Shown piece by piece: positions 55,247 to 63,366 of a stretch of DNA of 64,000 bases. The number at the start of each line of letters is the position of its first letter. Within the stretch, counting starts at the first letter, position 1. The stretch lies in NCBI RefSeq assembly GCF_001293685.1, contig NZ_BCAG01000006.1, positions 496,001-560,000 of the forward strand, in the 5' to 3' direction. The translations under genes were made by a program, and so were the position numbers. Source of the stretch: Desulfatitalea tepidiphila. GTDB taxonomy: Bacteria > Desulfobacterota > Desulfobacteria > Desulfobacterales > Desulfosarcinaceae. Below the pieces are notes generated by a model. It ran no database searches, was not told the DNA's origin, and worked only from the letters and a program-made list of their open reading frames with translations.

Positions 55247-55968
55247 GGGATCCACCTCAATCCATAGTACCAAGTCGTCGCCACATGAACCGTGGCCATT
55301 GCGAACAGGAACCATGTCGATGCGATATGGATCGTATTCCAGAAGGTAAAAAGGGTTTTCGTGTGGGCGTAAAGCTGAAGGCGCTCTTCACGCTCGGCCA
55401 GGGATTCCGCCAGTTTTCTGAATTTCACACATTTTTCCAACAACTGGGCGTCCCTGCGTGTCCCCGCGTCTGTCCCGGCATCCTCCGGGGCCGAGTCTGT
55501 GTCCTCGAGCAGGTTCAGCTCCTTCAGGCAAAAACGAGGGTCCAACTCCCGCTTTAATGTTTTAAGCGACTCTTCCAGTGTGCCCACGTCCGATTTTTGC
55601 TCCTTGATACTTCGATTGAGTTTTACGAAAAGAACCCTACCGACGACGCCGCTTATGACAGTCAACAGCATGCCGACAAAAACAAGCACGCCGATCAAAC
55701 TGGCGGACTTGATGCCGGAATAGACAACCATCAGAATCCCCCCGATCAATCCGAAATAGATGTGGGGGTTCAGAGGGTTGGCCTTGCCTTTACGCTTCAG
55801 AATTCTCTTTCGGTACACATAAATGAGGGTTACGAGCATCAGCAGCGTGCCGATGATCCCCAGGAAGTGACCAACCATGTTTCCGCTGAAATCCTCCAGG
55901 GGGAATGCCAGGAAGAAAATCAGTGCCCCAATGAAACCGATGGACAGCAACTCCGGAAGGTTTTTTAT
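55243..55968 (-). pseudogene. Cytochrome b-like membrane protein with lost start codon
   Basis: Frame of 241 codons with about five hydrophobic segments: two near the N terminus (IGFIGALIFFLAF, GHFLGIIGTLLMLVTLIYVY), two in the middle, and NTIHIASTWFLFAMATVHVATTW at the C terminus. His residues inside helices (MVGHF, NPHIYF, IHIAS, VHVAT) suggest haem b. An acidic coiled stretch with a TDSAPEDAGTDAG loop separates the halves. The expected start, six bases after AGGGGAAGGGGG-type sites, is ATA (55966-55968) instead of ATG; a TTG at 55950 could still allow weak translation. Flanked by broken ferredoxin and cytochrome c genes. Confidence 0.65.
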
Positions 55969-55980
55969 CCCCCTTCCCCT

Positions 55981-56247
55981 TTAGGCCTTCAGCGTGATAT
56001 CGGTAACCGGTACCGCCGTGCAGGTCAAAATCATGCCATTTTCGCGGTCGGCTTCGTCCAGGCCATCGTCGGTCTCCATTTTTACTTCCCCAGACAGCAG
56101 CTTCACCACGCATGTCCCGCAAAACCCCTGTTGACACTCATTCTCAAATTTTATCCCGTGGGTTTCGGCCAAATCGAGGATGCTCTCATACTGATCCTCC
56201 TACGTAACTGTTTTACCCGATCGTTTAAACTCCACTTGATATGACAT
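55981..56247 (-). pseudogene. [2Fe-2S] ferredoxin with in-frame TAG
   Basis: Plant/vertebrate-type [2Fe-2S] ferredoxin frame of 88 codons from ATG 56247, which has AAAGGAGG upstream: MSYQVEFKRSGKTVT, then TAG at codon 16 (56200-56202), then EDQYESILDLAE and the cluster ligands in CQQGFCGTC and LTCTAVP. Homologues carry Trp at the stop position, so a single TGG to TAG change explains it. Only restart at a late TTG (56172) would give the cluster domain. It lies just upstream of the start-less membrane gene. Confidence 0.78.
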
Positions 56248-56298
56248 TTCAATCCTCCTTTAACAACTGCCGCAGAATGCGCGTTGTCCTTGTCGTTC

Positions 56299-56658
56299 TT
56301 AGTGATAAGCGATCAAAGCCCCAAAGAAAAAGCGCACCAGGAAAGACATGGTAAAAAAATGCGCCCAGCTCATCCCCAATATCCCTTCCCTTTTTTCCAT
56401 GTAGTTGGGACCAACCCTCATCTCCATTTTGAACCATTGAATATCGATCTTGTCCGCCTGCTGAAGCATAACATCATCGGCATGTTGCCCCGTATCGCTG
56501 AGGATCGAAGGTATGGAAGGAACGCCTTGCGATAGCAAGGCCAGGATAAGAGTGAACATGGCACGTCGTACCGTTCGCCTGAGAGGCTTTATATCGAACG
56601 CCTTGTGCCAGGACTGGAGATCATGCACGGACCGGATGATGCGTTGGGAGTGGGGCAC
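56299..56658 (-). CDS. Hypothetical membrane-anchored protein, 119 aa
   Basis: Frame from GTG 56658 with hydrophobic segments at MFTLILALLSQGV (about residues 34-46) and FFTMSFLVRFFFGALIAYH at the C-terminal end. No family recognised. It directly precedes the broken ferredoxin gene in the same direction and may be part of the same electron-transfer operon; it could itself be a damaged remnant, as no ribosome-binding site is evident. Confidence 0.4.
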   Translation of the reverse strand: MPHSQRIIRSVHDLQSWHKAFDIKPLRRTVRRAMFTLILALLSQGVPSIPSILSDTGQHADDVMLQQADKIDIQWFKMEMRVGPNYMEKREGILGMSWAHFFTMSFLVRFFFGALIAYH

Positions 56659-56844
56659 TGCTGCATGTCGCTGGACGGATGCTGGCCCTCCACCGTTTCG
56701 GTGCGCTGTATCGCCATCAAGTCTAAGCCCCAGAGAGCCGCGATGACAACCGCAATATTTTAACTTATTGATTTTTCATCATTTTAATCGGATAATGGTC
56801 GGCCCTTCGCCGCCATTTATCGCCTCTCCGTTTTGCCCTACACG

Positions 56845-57207
56845 TCATGAAACAATCAGTTTGCCGCTCATTCCGAAATGGCCCCAGCCGCAAAATGTCG
56901 TGCACTTGATCGTGAACTCACCTTTCTTGGCAGCGACGAACTCAATCACCACCGTCTTATTGCGGGGAAGGTCCCGCTCGATATCCAGCCCCATTATCCC
57001 GATTCCATGATCCCGATCGAGGGCAGTAATCTCCAAAACGACCCTATCTCCTTGATTCACTTCTATCGTGTTCGGCAAAAATTCATATTTCTTCGCAGTC
57101 ATTTTAAACGTTTTGGTTTCCCCGGCGAAGAGATTGGACGAGGATGCCACCAGCGCAAGCAAGATAATGGAAAAAGCCATTATTTCTTTTTGTTTGATTT
57201 TTATCAT
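56845..57207 (-). CDS. CuA-type cupredoxin
   Basis: Secreted cupredoxin of 120 residues. The signal peptide (IMAFSIILLALVASSSNLFA) is followed by a beta-barrel with the copper ligands DHGIGI (His) and C-T-T-F-C-G-W-G-H-F-G-M, the C-x3-C-x3-H-x2-M pattern of the CuA site in cytochrome oxidase subunit II and nitrous oxide reductase. GAGGTGA precedes the ATG at 57207. As a stand-alone domain near copA it could carry electrons or handle copper. Confidence 0.88.
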   Translation of the reverse strand: MIKIKQKEIMAFSIILLALVASSSNLFAGETKTFKMTAKKYEFLPNTIEVNQGDRVVLEITALDRDHGIGIMGLDIERDLPRNKTVVIEFVAAKKGEFTIKCTTFCGWGHFGMSGKLIVS

Positions 57208-57351
57208 ACCGTCACCTCTTTGAACAAAATGCGGTCGCATTAGCCAAAACGAAACCGCCTGAGTTGCTTCATGCTTATCATAATCATGATCCTTAATCTG
57301 TTAAGCACAGGGTGCTGGGACCTCCGGATAAGCAGCTATCACGACTCTTGA

Positions 57352-57987
57352 TCAGGGTACCGCCTCGATCCACCAGACGATGCCCATAGACAGATCTTCC
57401 GCATGCCGCAGATGCCATCCCGCCTTTTTAAGATTATCCATGGTACGCCGGTTGATGTTGGCGCCGGTCGCTCTCACCGCCAAAGGATTGAGCAGGTCGA
57501 AGAGCAATCCGAGCATTCGGTGGCCCGGTCGCATATGCTCCAGAAGCAGAAGCTTTCCACCCGGCTTGCACACGCGGCGTAACTCCCGCAACCCCTGAAC
57601 CGGGTCCGGCACCGAGCAGAATACGAACGTGGCAAACACTGTATCGAAAAATCGGTCCGGGAAATCGAGCCGTTCAACATCCATGCAGCGGAGCTCGACC
57701 GCCGCCGCCTTGTTCTGCAGACCGGCCTGCCGTTTGGCCCTGGCCAGCATCCTTTCGCTGAAATCGATGGCGGTGACGGCCACGTCGGGAGGGTAGTAGG
57801 CCATGTTCCTGCCGGTGCCCACACCCGCTTCCAATGCCCGGGGCCCAGAGATAGAATGGCGCAGTCGGTCTCGCCAACCGCTGAAGCGCACCCTCTCAAT
57901 CGGCCATTCCATCCAGTCGAAGACGGCGGCCAGACGATTGTACCGCCGCTGTATGATCTCCGTTGAATTTGGCCTGGTCCACTGCAT
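57352..57987 (-). CDS. SAM-dependent methyltransferase (UbiE-like)
   Basis: Class I methyltransferase of 211 residues: SAM-binding ALEAGVGTGRNMAYYP, AIDFSERMLARAK, DTVFATFVFCSVPDP, and LRRVCKPGGKLLLLEH. Resembles UbiE/phospholipid methyltransferases. The substrate is not predictable. GGAGGAG precedes the ATG. Confidence 0.88.
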   Translation of the reverse strand: MQWTRPNSTEIIQRRYNRLAAVFDWMEWPIERVRFSGWRDRLRHSISGPRALEAGVGTGRNMAYYPPDVAVTAIDFSERMLARAKRQAGLQNKAAAVELRCMDVERLDFPDRFFDTVFATFVFCSVPDPVQGLRELRRVCKPGGKLLLLEHMRPGHRMLGLLFDLLNPLAVRATGANINRRTMDNLKKAGWHLRHAEDLSMGIVWWIEAVP

Positions 57988-58062
57988 AGATCTCCTCCAA
58001 TTCTCGAGATAAAGGTTTTTCGTGCGATCTATAGTGAATCGACCATCGCGAGATCTAAAAAA

Positions 58063-58356
58063 TCACCAGAGTAAACGCACCTCTCCGGTCTGTTTATCCA
58101 CCAGCAGGTTTTCAATCACCTTTCCATGCTGATCCACCACATGTCCGGTGAAATAACGGCCTCTGTTCTCCAGATGCTTCAGTTGGAAATCTTCGGCATA
58201 TTTGTCGCTCATTGCATCGCTAATGAGAACGGTGGCTGTTCCCGTGCTCATCCCTTCTTGAATGCGGCGGACTCTGTCGCTGACATCGCAGGCTTCGGCG
58301 GAATGCCCGCTGGACACCTCCTGTAGAAACTTCATGATCTGTTTTTTAGGATTCAT
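58063..58356 (-). CDS. Hypothetical protein, 97 aa
   Basis: Soluble protein with a helical N-terminal half (MKFLQEVSSGHSAEACDVSD) and a C-terminal beta part (GRYFTGHVVDQHGKVIENLLVDKQTG) that resembles a PepSY-like or KTSC-like hairpin only loosely. No family assigned. GGGGGC precedes the ATG. It stands alone between the methyltransferase and a gene-less gap. Confidence 0.6.
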   Translation of the reverse strand: MNPKKQIMKFLQEVSSGHSAEACDVSDRVRRIQEGMSTGTATVLISDAMSDKYAEDFQLKHLENRGRYFTGHVVDQHGKVIENLLVDKQTGEVRLLW

Positions 58357-58708
58357 GACTAGCCCCCTGTAGAATCGTCGTTCGTGGTACTTATGGCTAT
58401 TTGTCGGAAAAGCAAAAGGGGTGCCACGACATACAACCTATTATATTCATTGATTATATTTATTTTCCGGCAAGGTACCGGCATTCAAGGACGGGTAATT
58501 CGGATACAGGTTAGGTCGCGGTCCCCAAGTTCAACCCGATAGCTGCAAATAGATACACACTTTTAAATTGCAACCTGGCCGGTGGGCGTGGTATGTAAGA
58601 CCACCCTATCTTACCAATATAATTATACATATGTCCTCAAAGGCCTGAATTGGAAGATAAGTGGTTGTAATCAATGGCGCTTTAAACGGTCGCAAAGGAG
58701 AAAAAAAT
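58357..58708. other. 352-bp AT-rich intergenic region
   Basis: No gene seen. TTGCAA and TATGTA with an 18-base spacer occur near 58570-58600 and could be the promoter of the 53-aa gene. The remainder is AT-rich (a run of TTATAT-type sequence near 58440-58470) and nothing else was identified. Confidence 0.35.
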
Positions 58709-58870
58709 ATGACATCCAAGACCAATCAACTCAAAATGATCCGCAAGCACAAAAAACGCGCCCACAAGGCCAACCGCAAGGCCGATCAAAAACGGATCAT
58801 GCGCAATTATGCCGTGATTCACGGACAACCGGCAGCAGCGACCGATGTGCCTTCAACGCCCGCCGTTTGA
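58709..58870 (+). CDS. Small basic protein, 53 aa
   Basis: Protein of 53 residues with a strongly basic N-terminal half (NQLKMIRKHKKRAHKANRKA, KRIMRNY) and a Pro/Ala-rich tail. A good AAAGGAG site precedes the ATG at 58709, and a strong terminator follows. The charge suggests nucleic-acid binding, possibly ribosome-associated; no family named. Confidence 0.62.
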   Translation: MTSKTNQLKMIRKHKKRAHKANRKADQKRIMRNYAVIHGQPAAATDVPSTPAV

Positions 58871-58902
58871 TCTTCCACCTTAATCGGATCGCACGTAAAC
58901 CC

Positions 58903-58938
58903 AGCGGCCGCTTTTTCTCAAAGCGGCCGCTCTTTTTT
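58903..58938 (+). terminator. Strong terminator, probably bidirectional
   Basis: A perfect 12-bp stem AGCGGCCGCTTT/AAAGCGGCCGCT with loop TTCTC runs into CTTTTTT. It ends the 53-aa gene and lies across the 3' end of the convergent DUF6116-like gene, whose stop codon is in the loop. Confidence 0.88.
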
Positions 58939-59172
58939 GGGCGCCTGCCCATGTGCCGCGTTTCCGCCGCCGGTCCGCCGCTTCTTCAGCATGGCCAGCA
59001 GGGTGGCGCCCAGTCCAAGCAGAATTTCATCGATGAAGGGAATGGCGTCCGGCACGACCAGATCGGCCAGGAAAAGGATGCCCGTCAGCGCCAGCAATTT
59101 GGGAAAGCGCACGCGTGCGGCATAATCCAGCAGCCGTTGGATGGCAAAACCGCCCTTGGAAGTTGCGTTCAT
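58918..59172 (-). CDS. Small membrane protein, DUF6116-like
   Basis: Protein of 84 residues with two hydrophobic segments (FPKLLALTGILFLADLVVP, PFIDEILLGLGATLLAML) and a basic C terminus. The VPDAIPFIDE block between the helices resembles DUF6116 proteins. It begins 13 bases after the aldehyde dehydrogenase stop and is probably cotranscribed. Role unknown. Confidence 0.65.
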   Translation of the reverse strand: MNATSKGGFAIQRLLDYAARVRFPKLLALTGILFLADLVVPDAIPFIDEILLGLGATLLAMLKKRRTGGGNAAHGQAPKKERPL

Positions 59173-59185
59173 CGCCGTCGTCCGT

Positions 59186-60799
59186 TCACTTTCTATCCGT
59201 GGAGGTAGTTCCCTTCGGGATATCGGACGTGAACATGCGCGGCACGATCCACGCCAGACTGGCCAATCCCTTCATCCGCTTGCCCACTCCCCGGCCGTAG
59301 CGCATCTCCATGATACCGCGCAGGCCGCGGTATACGGCCGGTCCGTGGGGGTGCCACCAGAGGTTGCGCCGGATGCCGGGCAGGTAATCGTGCACCAGGC
59401 ACTGCACCTGGGTCATCTCGGCCATGCCGACGGCACCGTGGGTGCGCCCCAGGCCCGACTGCTTGAAGCCGCCCCAGGGGGTTTCGGGCAGGCCGTGGCT
59501 CATCAGGTGGTCGTTGATCATCACCACCCCGGCCCGGATCTGCCGGGCCAGGCGCTCGCCCTCCCGGGCGTCGCGGGTCCAGACGCTGGCCGTCAGCCCC
59601 AGGTCACTGTCGTTGGCCAGGGCCACGGCCTGGGCCATGTCTTCCACGGCCATGACGCCCAACACCGGCCCGAAGGTCTCCTCGCGCATGATCGCCATGG
59701 TGTGATCCACGCCGGTCAACACCCGGGCCGGCATGAAATTTCCCCGGTTGCCGGCCGGCGGATCGGATTGGGCCGCGACAACGGCGCCGGCCGCTACGGC
59801 CGCCGCCACCTGCTGCTCAACCGCCTGCATCTGTTTGACGGTGGTCATGGCACCCAGGTCCACCTGGTGATCCGTGTCCACACCGATACGCAGGCGCCGC
59901 ACCGCATCGCCCAGGGCCGCCACGAAGGGTTCGTAGACCGAACGGTGGACATAGATCCGCTCCACCCCGCCGCAGGACTGACCGCAGTTCTGCAGGCCGC
60001 CCCACACCGCCCCGGCCACTGCGCGCTGCAGGTCCGCATCCGGGCATACGAGCATGGGATCGTTGCCGCCCAACTCCAGCACCAGGGGCGTCAAGGTTTC
60101 CGCGGCCAAGGCCATGAGGCGCTTGCCCACCGGCACGCTGCCGGTGAAAAAAAGCTTGTCCACCCCCGCTTCCAGGAAGGCCGGGCCGGCGGCCCCGCCC
60201 GGCATGTTGATGTGGGTGAACAATCCGGCAGGCAGGGCCAGAGCGCTGAAACAGCGTTCGATGGCCCGCCCCACCAGCTGGGTTTCGCTGGCCGCCTTGA
60301 GGATCACGGCATTGCCGGCCAGAAGGGCCATGACCACCTCGGAAAAGGGGATGGCGAAGGGGTAGTTCCACGGCGAGATGATGCCGATCACGCCGTAGGG
60401 TACCCTCGCGATTTTGGCCGCCTTGCTGGCCATGAACAGGGTGCCGGGCATGAGCCGGCGGTCCTTTAAAAAGCCGTTGGCCTTGCGGCAGTAAAAATCC
60501 GCCGCCAATGCGGCCGGCAGCACCTCCGCGGCCAGGGCATCGGTGCGCGTCTTGCCGTTGTCTTTGGAAATGGTCCCGGCGAGTTCGTCGGCATGGGCCG
60601 TCAACCAGGCGCTCAGGGGCTTCAGACGTTTGGCCCGCTCTTTCACCGTCAGGGCCGCCCAGGCCGCCTGGGCCGTGCGGCCCCTTTCCACTGCGCCGCA
60701 CACATCCGCCACCGTGTTCAACGCCGACCGGCCGATCTCCTCGCCGGTGGCCGGCGACACGCATACCGTCTGCCCTGCATCCGTCGGGTCGTCCACCAC
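59186..60799 (-). CDS. NAD(P)-dependent aldehyde dehydrogenase
   Basis: Aldehyde dehydrogenase of 537 residues: cofactor region SPWNYPFAIP, GNAVILKAASETQLV, FFTGSVPVGKRLM, general-base Glu in VLELGGNDP, catalytic Cys in NCGQSCGGVER, and EETFGPVLGVM. The C terminus is about 60 residues longer than usual (WWHPHGPAVYRGLRGIMEMR onward). The GTG at 60799 has AAAGGAG upstream. The substrate is unknown; the polyamine importer next door makes an aminoaldehyde conceivable, but they are on opposite strands. Confidence 0.9.
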   Translation of the reverse strand: MVDDPTDAGQTVCVSPATGEEIGRSALNTVADVCGAVERGRTAQAAWAALTVKERAKRLKPLSAWLTAHADELAGTISKDNGKTRTDALAAEVLPAALAADFYCRKANGFLKDRRLMPGTLFMASKAAKIARVPYGVIGIISPWNYPFAIPFSEVVMALLAGNAVILKAASETQLVGRAIERCFSALALPAGLFTHINMPGGAAGPAFLEAGVDKLFFTGSVPVGKRLMALAAETLTPLVLELGGNDPMLVCPDADLQRAVAGAVWGGLQNCGQSCGGVERIYVHRSVYEPFVAALGDAVRRLRIGVDTDHQVDLGAMTTVKQMQAVEQQVAAAVAAGAVVAAQSDPPAGNRGNFMPARVLTGVDHTMAIMREETFGPVLGVMAVEDMAQAVALANDSDLGLTASVWTRDAREGERLARQIRAGVVMINDHLMSHGLPETPWGGFKQSGLGRTHGAVGMAEMTQVQCLVHDYLPGIRRNLWWHPHGPAVYRGLRGIMEMRYGRGVGKRMKGLASLAWIVPRMFTSDIPKGTTSTDRK

Positions 60800-60820
60800 A
60801 TCCGCTCCTTTCTCGATAGA

Positions 60821-61189
60821 TTACCACAACCGCCAGAAGACGCGATCCCCGCGTTTTTCGGCGCGCGCCTTTTCCATGTGCCGCAGGGCGGCAAACTCCC
60901 GTTGCAGGTCCTCTGCCGACAATTTGCCGTCCAGCCGGGCCAACAGCTCCTTGGGCTCCAGACCGCCGGTCTGCTCCAGGAGAACCACCATCTCCTTCTG
61001 GATCGGGTTGAGGGTGCTGTCGCCGCCCATGTGCTCTTCGAAGGACTTGGCGCTGTGCACGGCCCAGGGGTCGCAGGTCTTCATGGGCGACAGCGCCTCC
61101 ATGCAGCAATCCTCGCACAAGGTGCGTCCCAGGTGGTCGTGCTCGTCGCCGGCCGGGATATCGGCCTCACACCTATCACACTTCATCAT
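60821..61189 (-). CDS. Zinc-ribbon protein, 122 aa
   Basis: Protein with an N-terminal four-Cys zinc ribbon (CDRCEADIPAG, LCEDCCMEALSP) and a C-terminal winged-helix-like region (PIQKEMVVLLEQTGGLEPKE, LQREFAALRHMEKARAE). Resembles small regulatory proteins of anaerobes that are otherwise uncharacterised. GGAAGGAG precedes ATGATG. It starts 21 bases upstream of the aldehyde dehydrogenase and may be its operon partner. Confidence 0.7.
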   Translation of the reverse strand: MMKCDRCEADIPAGDEHDHLGRTLCEDCCMEALSPMKTCDPWAVHSAKSFEEHMGGDSTLNPIQKEMVVLLEQTGGLEPKELLARLDGKLSAEDLQREFAALRHMEKARAEKRGDRVFWRLW

Positions 61190-61397
61190 GGATCTCCTTC
61201 CTAAAATCGAGTTTCGGTCCTATGGTAATCTTCCGGCGGCAACTTGGCAAACCGGAAGCCACCCCGCCTCTCCAAAAATCCCCTTGACTTACCGGGCGTT
61301 GCTTCATAAAGGCTGGCAGTTCCAGGCCATGGTATGGCCGCATCGCTTCAGCAAACATGGTCCGGAATTTCGTCCCAGGGAGGTTATCCATCTGCCG

Positions 61398-62522
61398 ATG
61401 AACGGTTCAGCCCTCATCCGCCTGCAGCAGGTGTGCAAACACTATGGCGACCAGGCCGCCCTGAGCGACATCAGCCTCGACATTTACAACGGCGAATTCC
61501 TCACCATACTGGGCCCCTCGGGGTGCGGCAAGACCACCTTGCTGCGGCTCATCGCCGGCTTCGAGCCCCTCACCTCCGGCCGCCTCTTTCTCAACGGCCG
61601 CGACATGGCCGACGTGCCTCCCGAAGGGCGCGAGGTCAACACCGTCTTTCAGAGCTACGCCCTCTTTCCCCACATGTCGGTGTTCGACAACGTGGCCTTC
61701 GGCCTGCGCATGCACCGCCAGCCGACCGACGACATCGCCCGTCGGGTGGGTGAGGCCTTGCAGCTGGTGCAGCTCAACGGCTTCGAACGCCGCCGCCCCG
61801 ACCAGCTCTCCGGAGGCCAGCAGCAACGCGTGGCCGTGGCCCGCGCCATCGTCAACCAACCCGTGGTGCTGCTGCTCGACGAACCCCTCTCGGCCCTGGA
61901 CTACCGTCTGCGCAAGCAGATGCAGCTCGACCTCAAGCACCTGCAGCGCCGCCTGGGCATCACCTTCGTGCTGGTCACCCACGACCAGGAGGAGGCCTTT
62001 TCCATGTCCGACCGGGTGGTAGTGCTCAACGCGGGCCGCATCGAGCAGATCGGTGCGCCCAGTGAAGTGTACGAACAGCCCCGCAACCTCTACGTGGCGC
62101 GCTTCGTGGGCGAAATCAACCTGCTCGACGGCGCGGTGGACCGCATCGACGGGGACCGCATCGTGCTGCAGATCGACCATCTCAAGGTGCAAGTGCGCAC
62201 CGGCCGAAGCTTTGCCGTGGGCGACCGGGTACACGTGCTGCTGCGGCCCGAAGACCTGCGCGTGGAGACCCTGCGCGACCTGGCCGAGAATCCGGCCCTG
62301 AAGAACAGCTTCACCGACGGCGGCTACTTCACCGGCACGGTGGAGGAGACCATCTACAAGGGCGCCACTTACGACGTGGCCATCGTGCTGGACAACGGCC
62401 GCCAGATCCGGGCCACCGAGTTTTTCAACGCCGAAGACGCCACGGTCTACTTCCGCGCCGGTGACCGCGTGGCCGTGAGCTGGATCGAAGGGTGGGAGGT
62501 GGTGCTGCCCCATGAAGGATAG
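61398..62522 (+). CDS. potA: Spermidine/putrescine ABC transporter ATPase
   Basis: ABC ATPase of 374 residues with Walker A GPSGCGKTT, Q-loop FQSYALFPHMSV, signature LSGGQQQR, Walker B LLLDEPLSALD and H-loop VTHDQEEA, then a TOBE domain. The PotA-specific context is given by the overlapping potB and potC. The ATG at 61398 fits the family; the frame is open far upstream but is not protein-like there. GGGAGG lies 17 bases upstream. Confidence 0.92.
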   Translation: MNGSALIRLQQVCKHYGDQAALSDISLDIYNGEFLTILGPSGCGKTTLLRLIAGFEPLTSGRLFLNGRDMADVPPEGREVNTVFQSYALFPHMSVFDNVAFGLRMHRQPTDDIARRVGEALQLVQLNGFERRRPDQLSGGQQQRVAVARAIVNQPVVLLLDEPLSALDYRLRKQMQLDLKHLQRRLGITFVLVTHDQEEAFSMSDRVVVLNAGRIEQIGAPSEVYEQPRNLYVARFVGEINLLDGAVDRIDGDRIVLQIDHLKVQVRTGRSFAVGDRVHVLLRPEDLRVETLRDLAENPALKNSFTDGGYFTGTVEETIYKGATYDVAIVLDNGRQIRATEFFNAEDATVYFRAGDRVAVSWIEGWEVVLPHEG

Positions 62523-63366
62523 CCGCGTCTTCAAACGCCTGGTGATAGCCGCCGTGCTCGTCTGGATGGTGCTCTTCGCCTTTGCGCCCAACCTGCTGGT
62601 GCTGATGGCCAGCCTGGGCCGCACCGGCGACACGGCCTTCGTGGTTCCCGGTCTCTCCCTGGACGCCTACCGCCGCCTGCTCGAACCGGTCTATGGCCAG
62701 ATCCTGCTCTCCTCGCTCTACCTGGCCGGCGGCGTGACCCTAATCTGCCTGGTGTGCGGCTACCCCTTCGCCGCCATCCTGGCCCGCACCCGGCCGCCCT
62801 GGCGTGGGTGGTTGCTGCTCCTGGTGGTAATCCCCTTCTGGACCAACTCCCTGGTTCGCACCTATGCCATGATCGCCATCCTCAATGCCAACGGCATCGT
62901 CAATCGGCTGCTGACGGCCACGGGACTGATTTCAGCCCCCCTGCCCCTGATGTACACCACCGGCGCCGTGCTGGCCGGCCTTGTCTACACCCTGCTGCCC
63001 TTCATGGTGCTGCCCCTCTACGCGGCCCTGGAGCGCCTGGACCCGCGCTACGTGGAGGCGGCCCGCGACCTCGGCGCCACGCCGGCGCGCACCTTCGTGC
63101 GCATCGTGCTGCCCCTTACCATGCCGGGTATCGTCTCGGGCTGCATGCTGGTCTTTTTGCCGGCCGTGGGCATGTTCTACGTGGCCGACGTGCTGGGCGG
63201 CGCGCGCACCATGCTGCTGGGCAACTTCATCCGCGACCAGTTCCTCACCAGCCGCGACTGGCCCTTCGGCGCAGCGGCCAGCGTGGCCCTCACCCTGGTG
63301 ATGGGTCTCATGCTGCTGCTCTACTGGCGCAGCAACGTGCGCCTGGCCCGAAAGGAGCTGGCATGA
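62512..63366 (+). CDS. potB: Spermidine/putrescine ABC transporter permease
   Basis: Inner-membrane permease of 284 residues with six helices and the EAA loop YVEAARDLGATPARTFVRIV. The PotB segment NSLVRTYAMIAIL is typical. Its start overlaps potA by 11 bases and its stop overlaps potC by four (ATGA). Confidence 0.93.
   Translation: MKDSRVFKRLVIAAVLVWMVLFAFAPNLLVLMASLGRTGDTAFVVPGLSLDAYRRLLEPVYGQILLSSLYLAGGVTLICLVCGYPFAAILARTRPPWRGWLLLLVVIPFWTNSLVRTYAMIAILNANGIVNRLLTATGLISAPLPLMYTTGAVLAGLVYTLLPFMVLPLYAALERLDPRYVEAARDLGATPARTFVRIVLPLTMPGIVSGCMLVFLPAVGMFYVADVLGGARTMLLGNFIRDQFLTSRDWPFGAAASVALTLVMGLMLLLYWRSNVRLARKELA

Noticed and set aside
56200-56202. Pyrrolysine at the TAG of the ferredoxin
   Set aside because: The position is Trp in relatives, and neighbouring genes carry other lesions, so a nonsense mutation is simpler; no pyl genes are in the window.
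59141-60469. A 442-codon frame opposite the aldehyde dehydrogenase
   Set aside because: Shadow of the aldehyde dehydrogenase; no ribosome-binding site and no domain.
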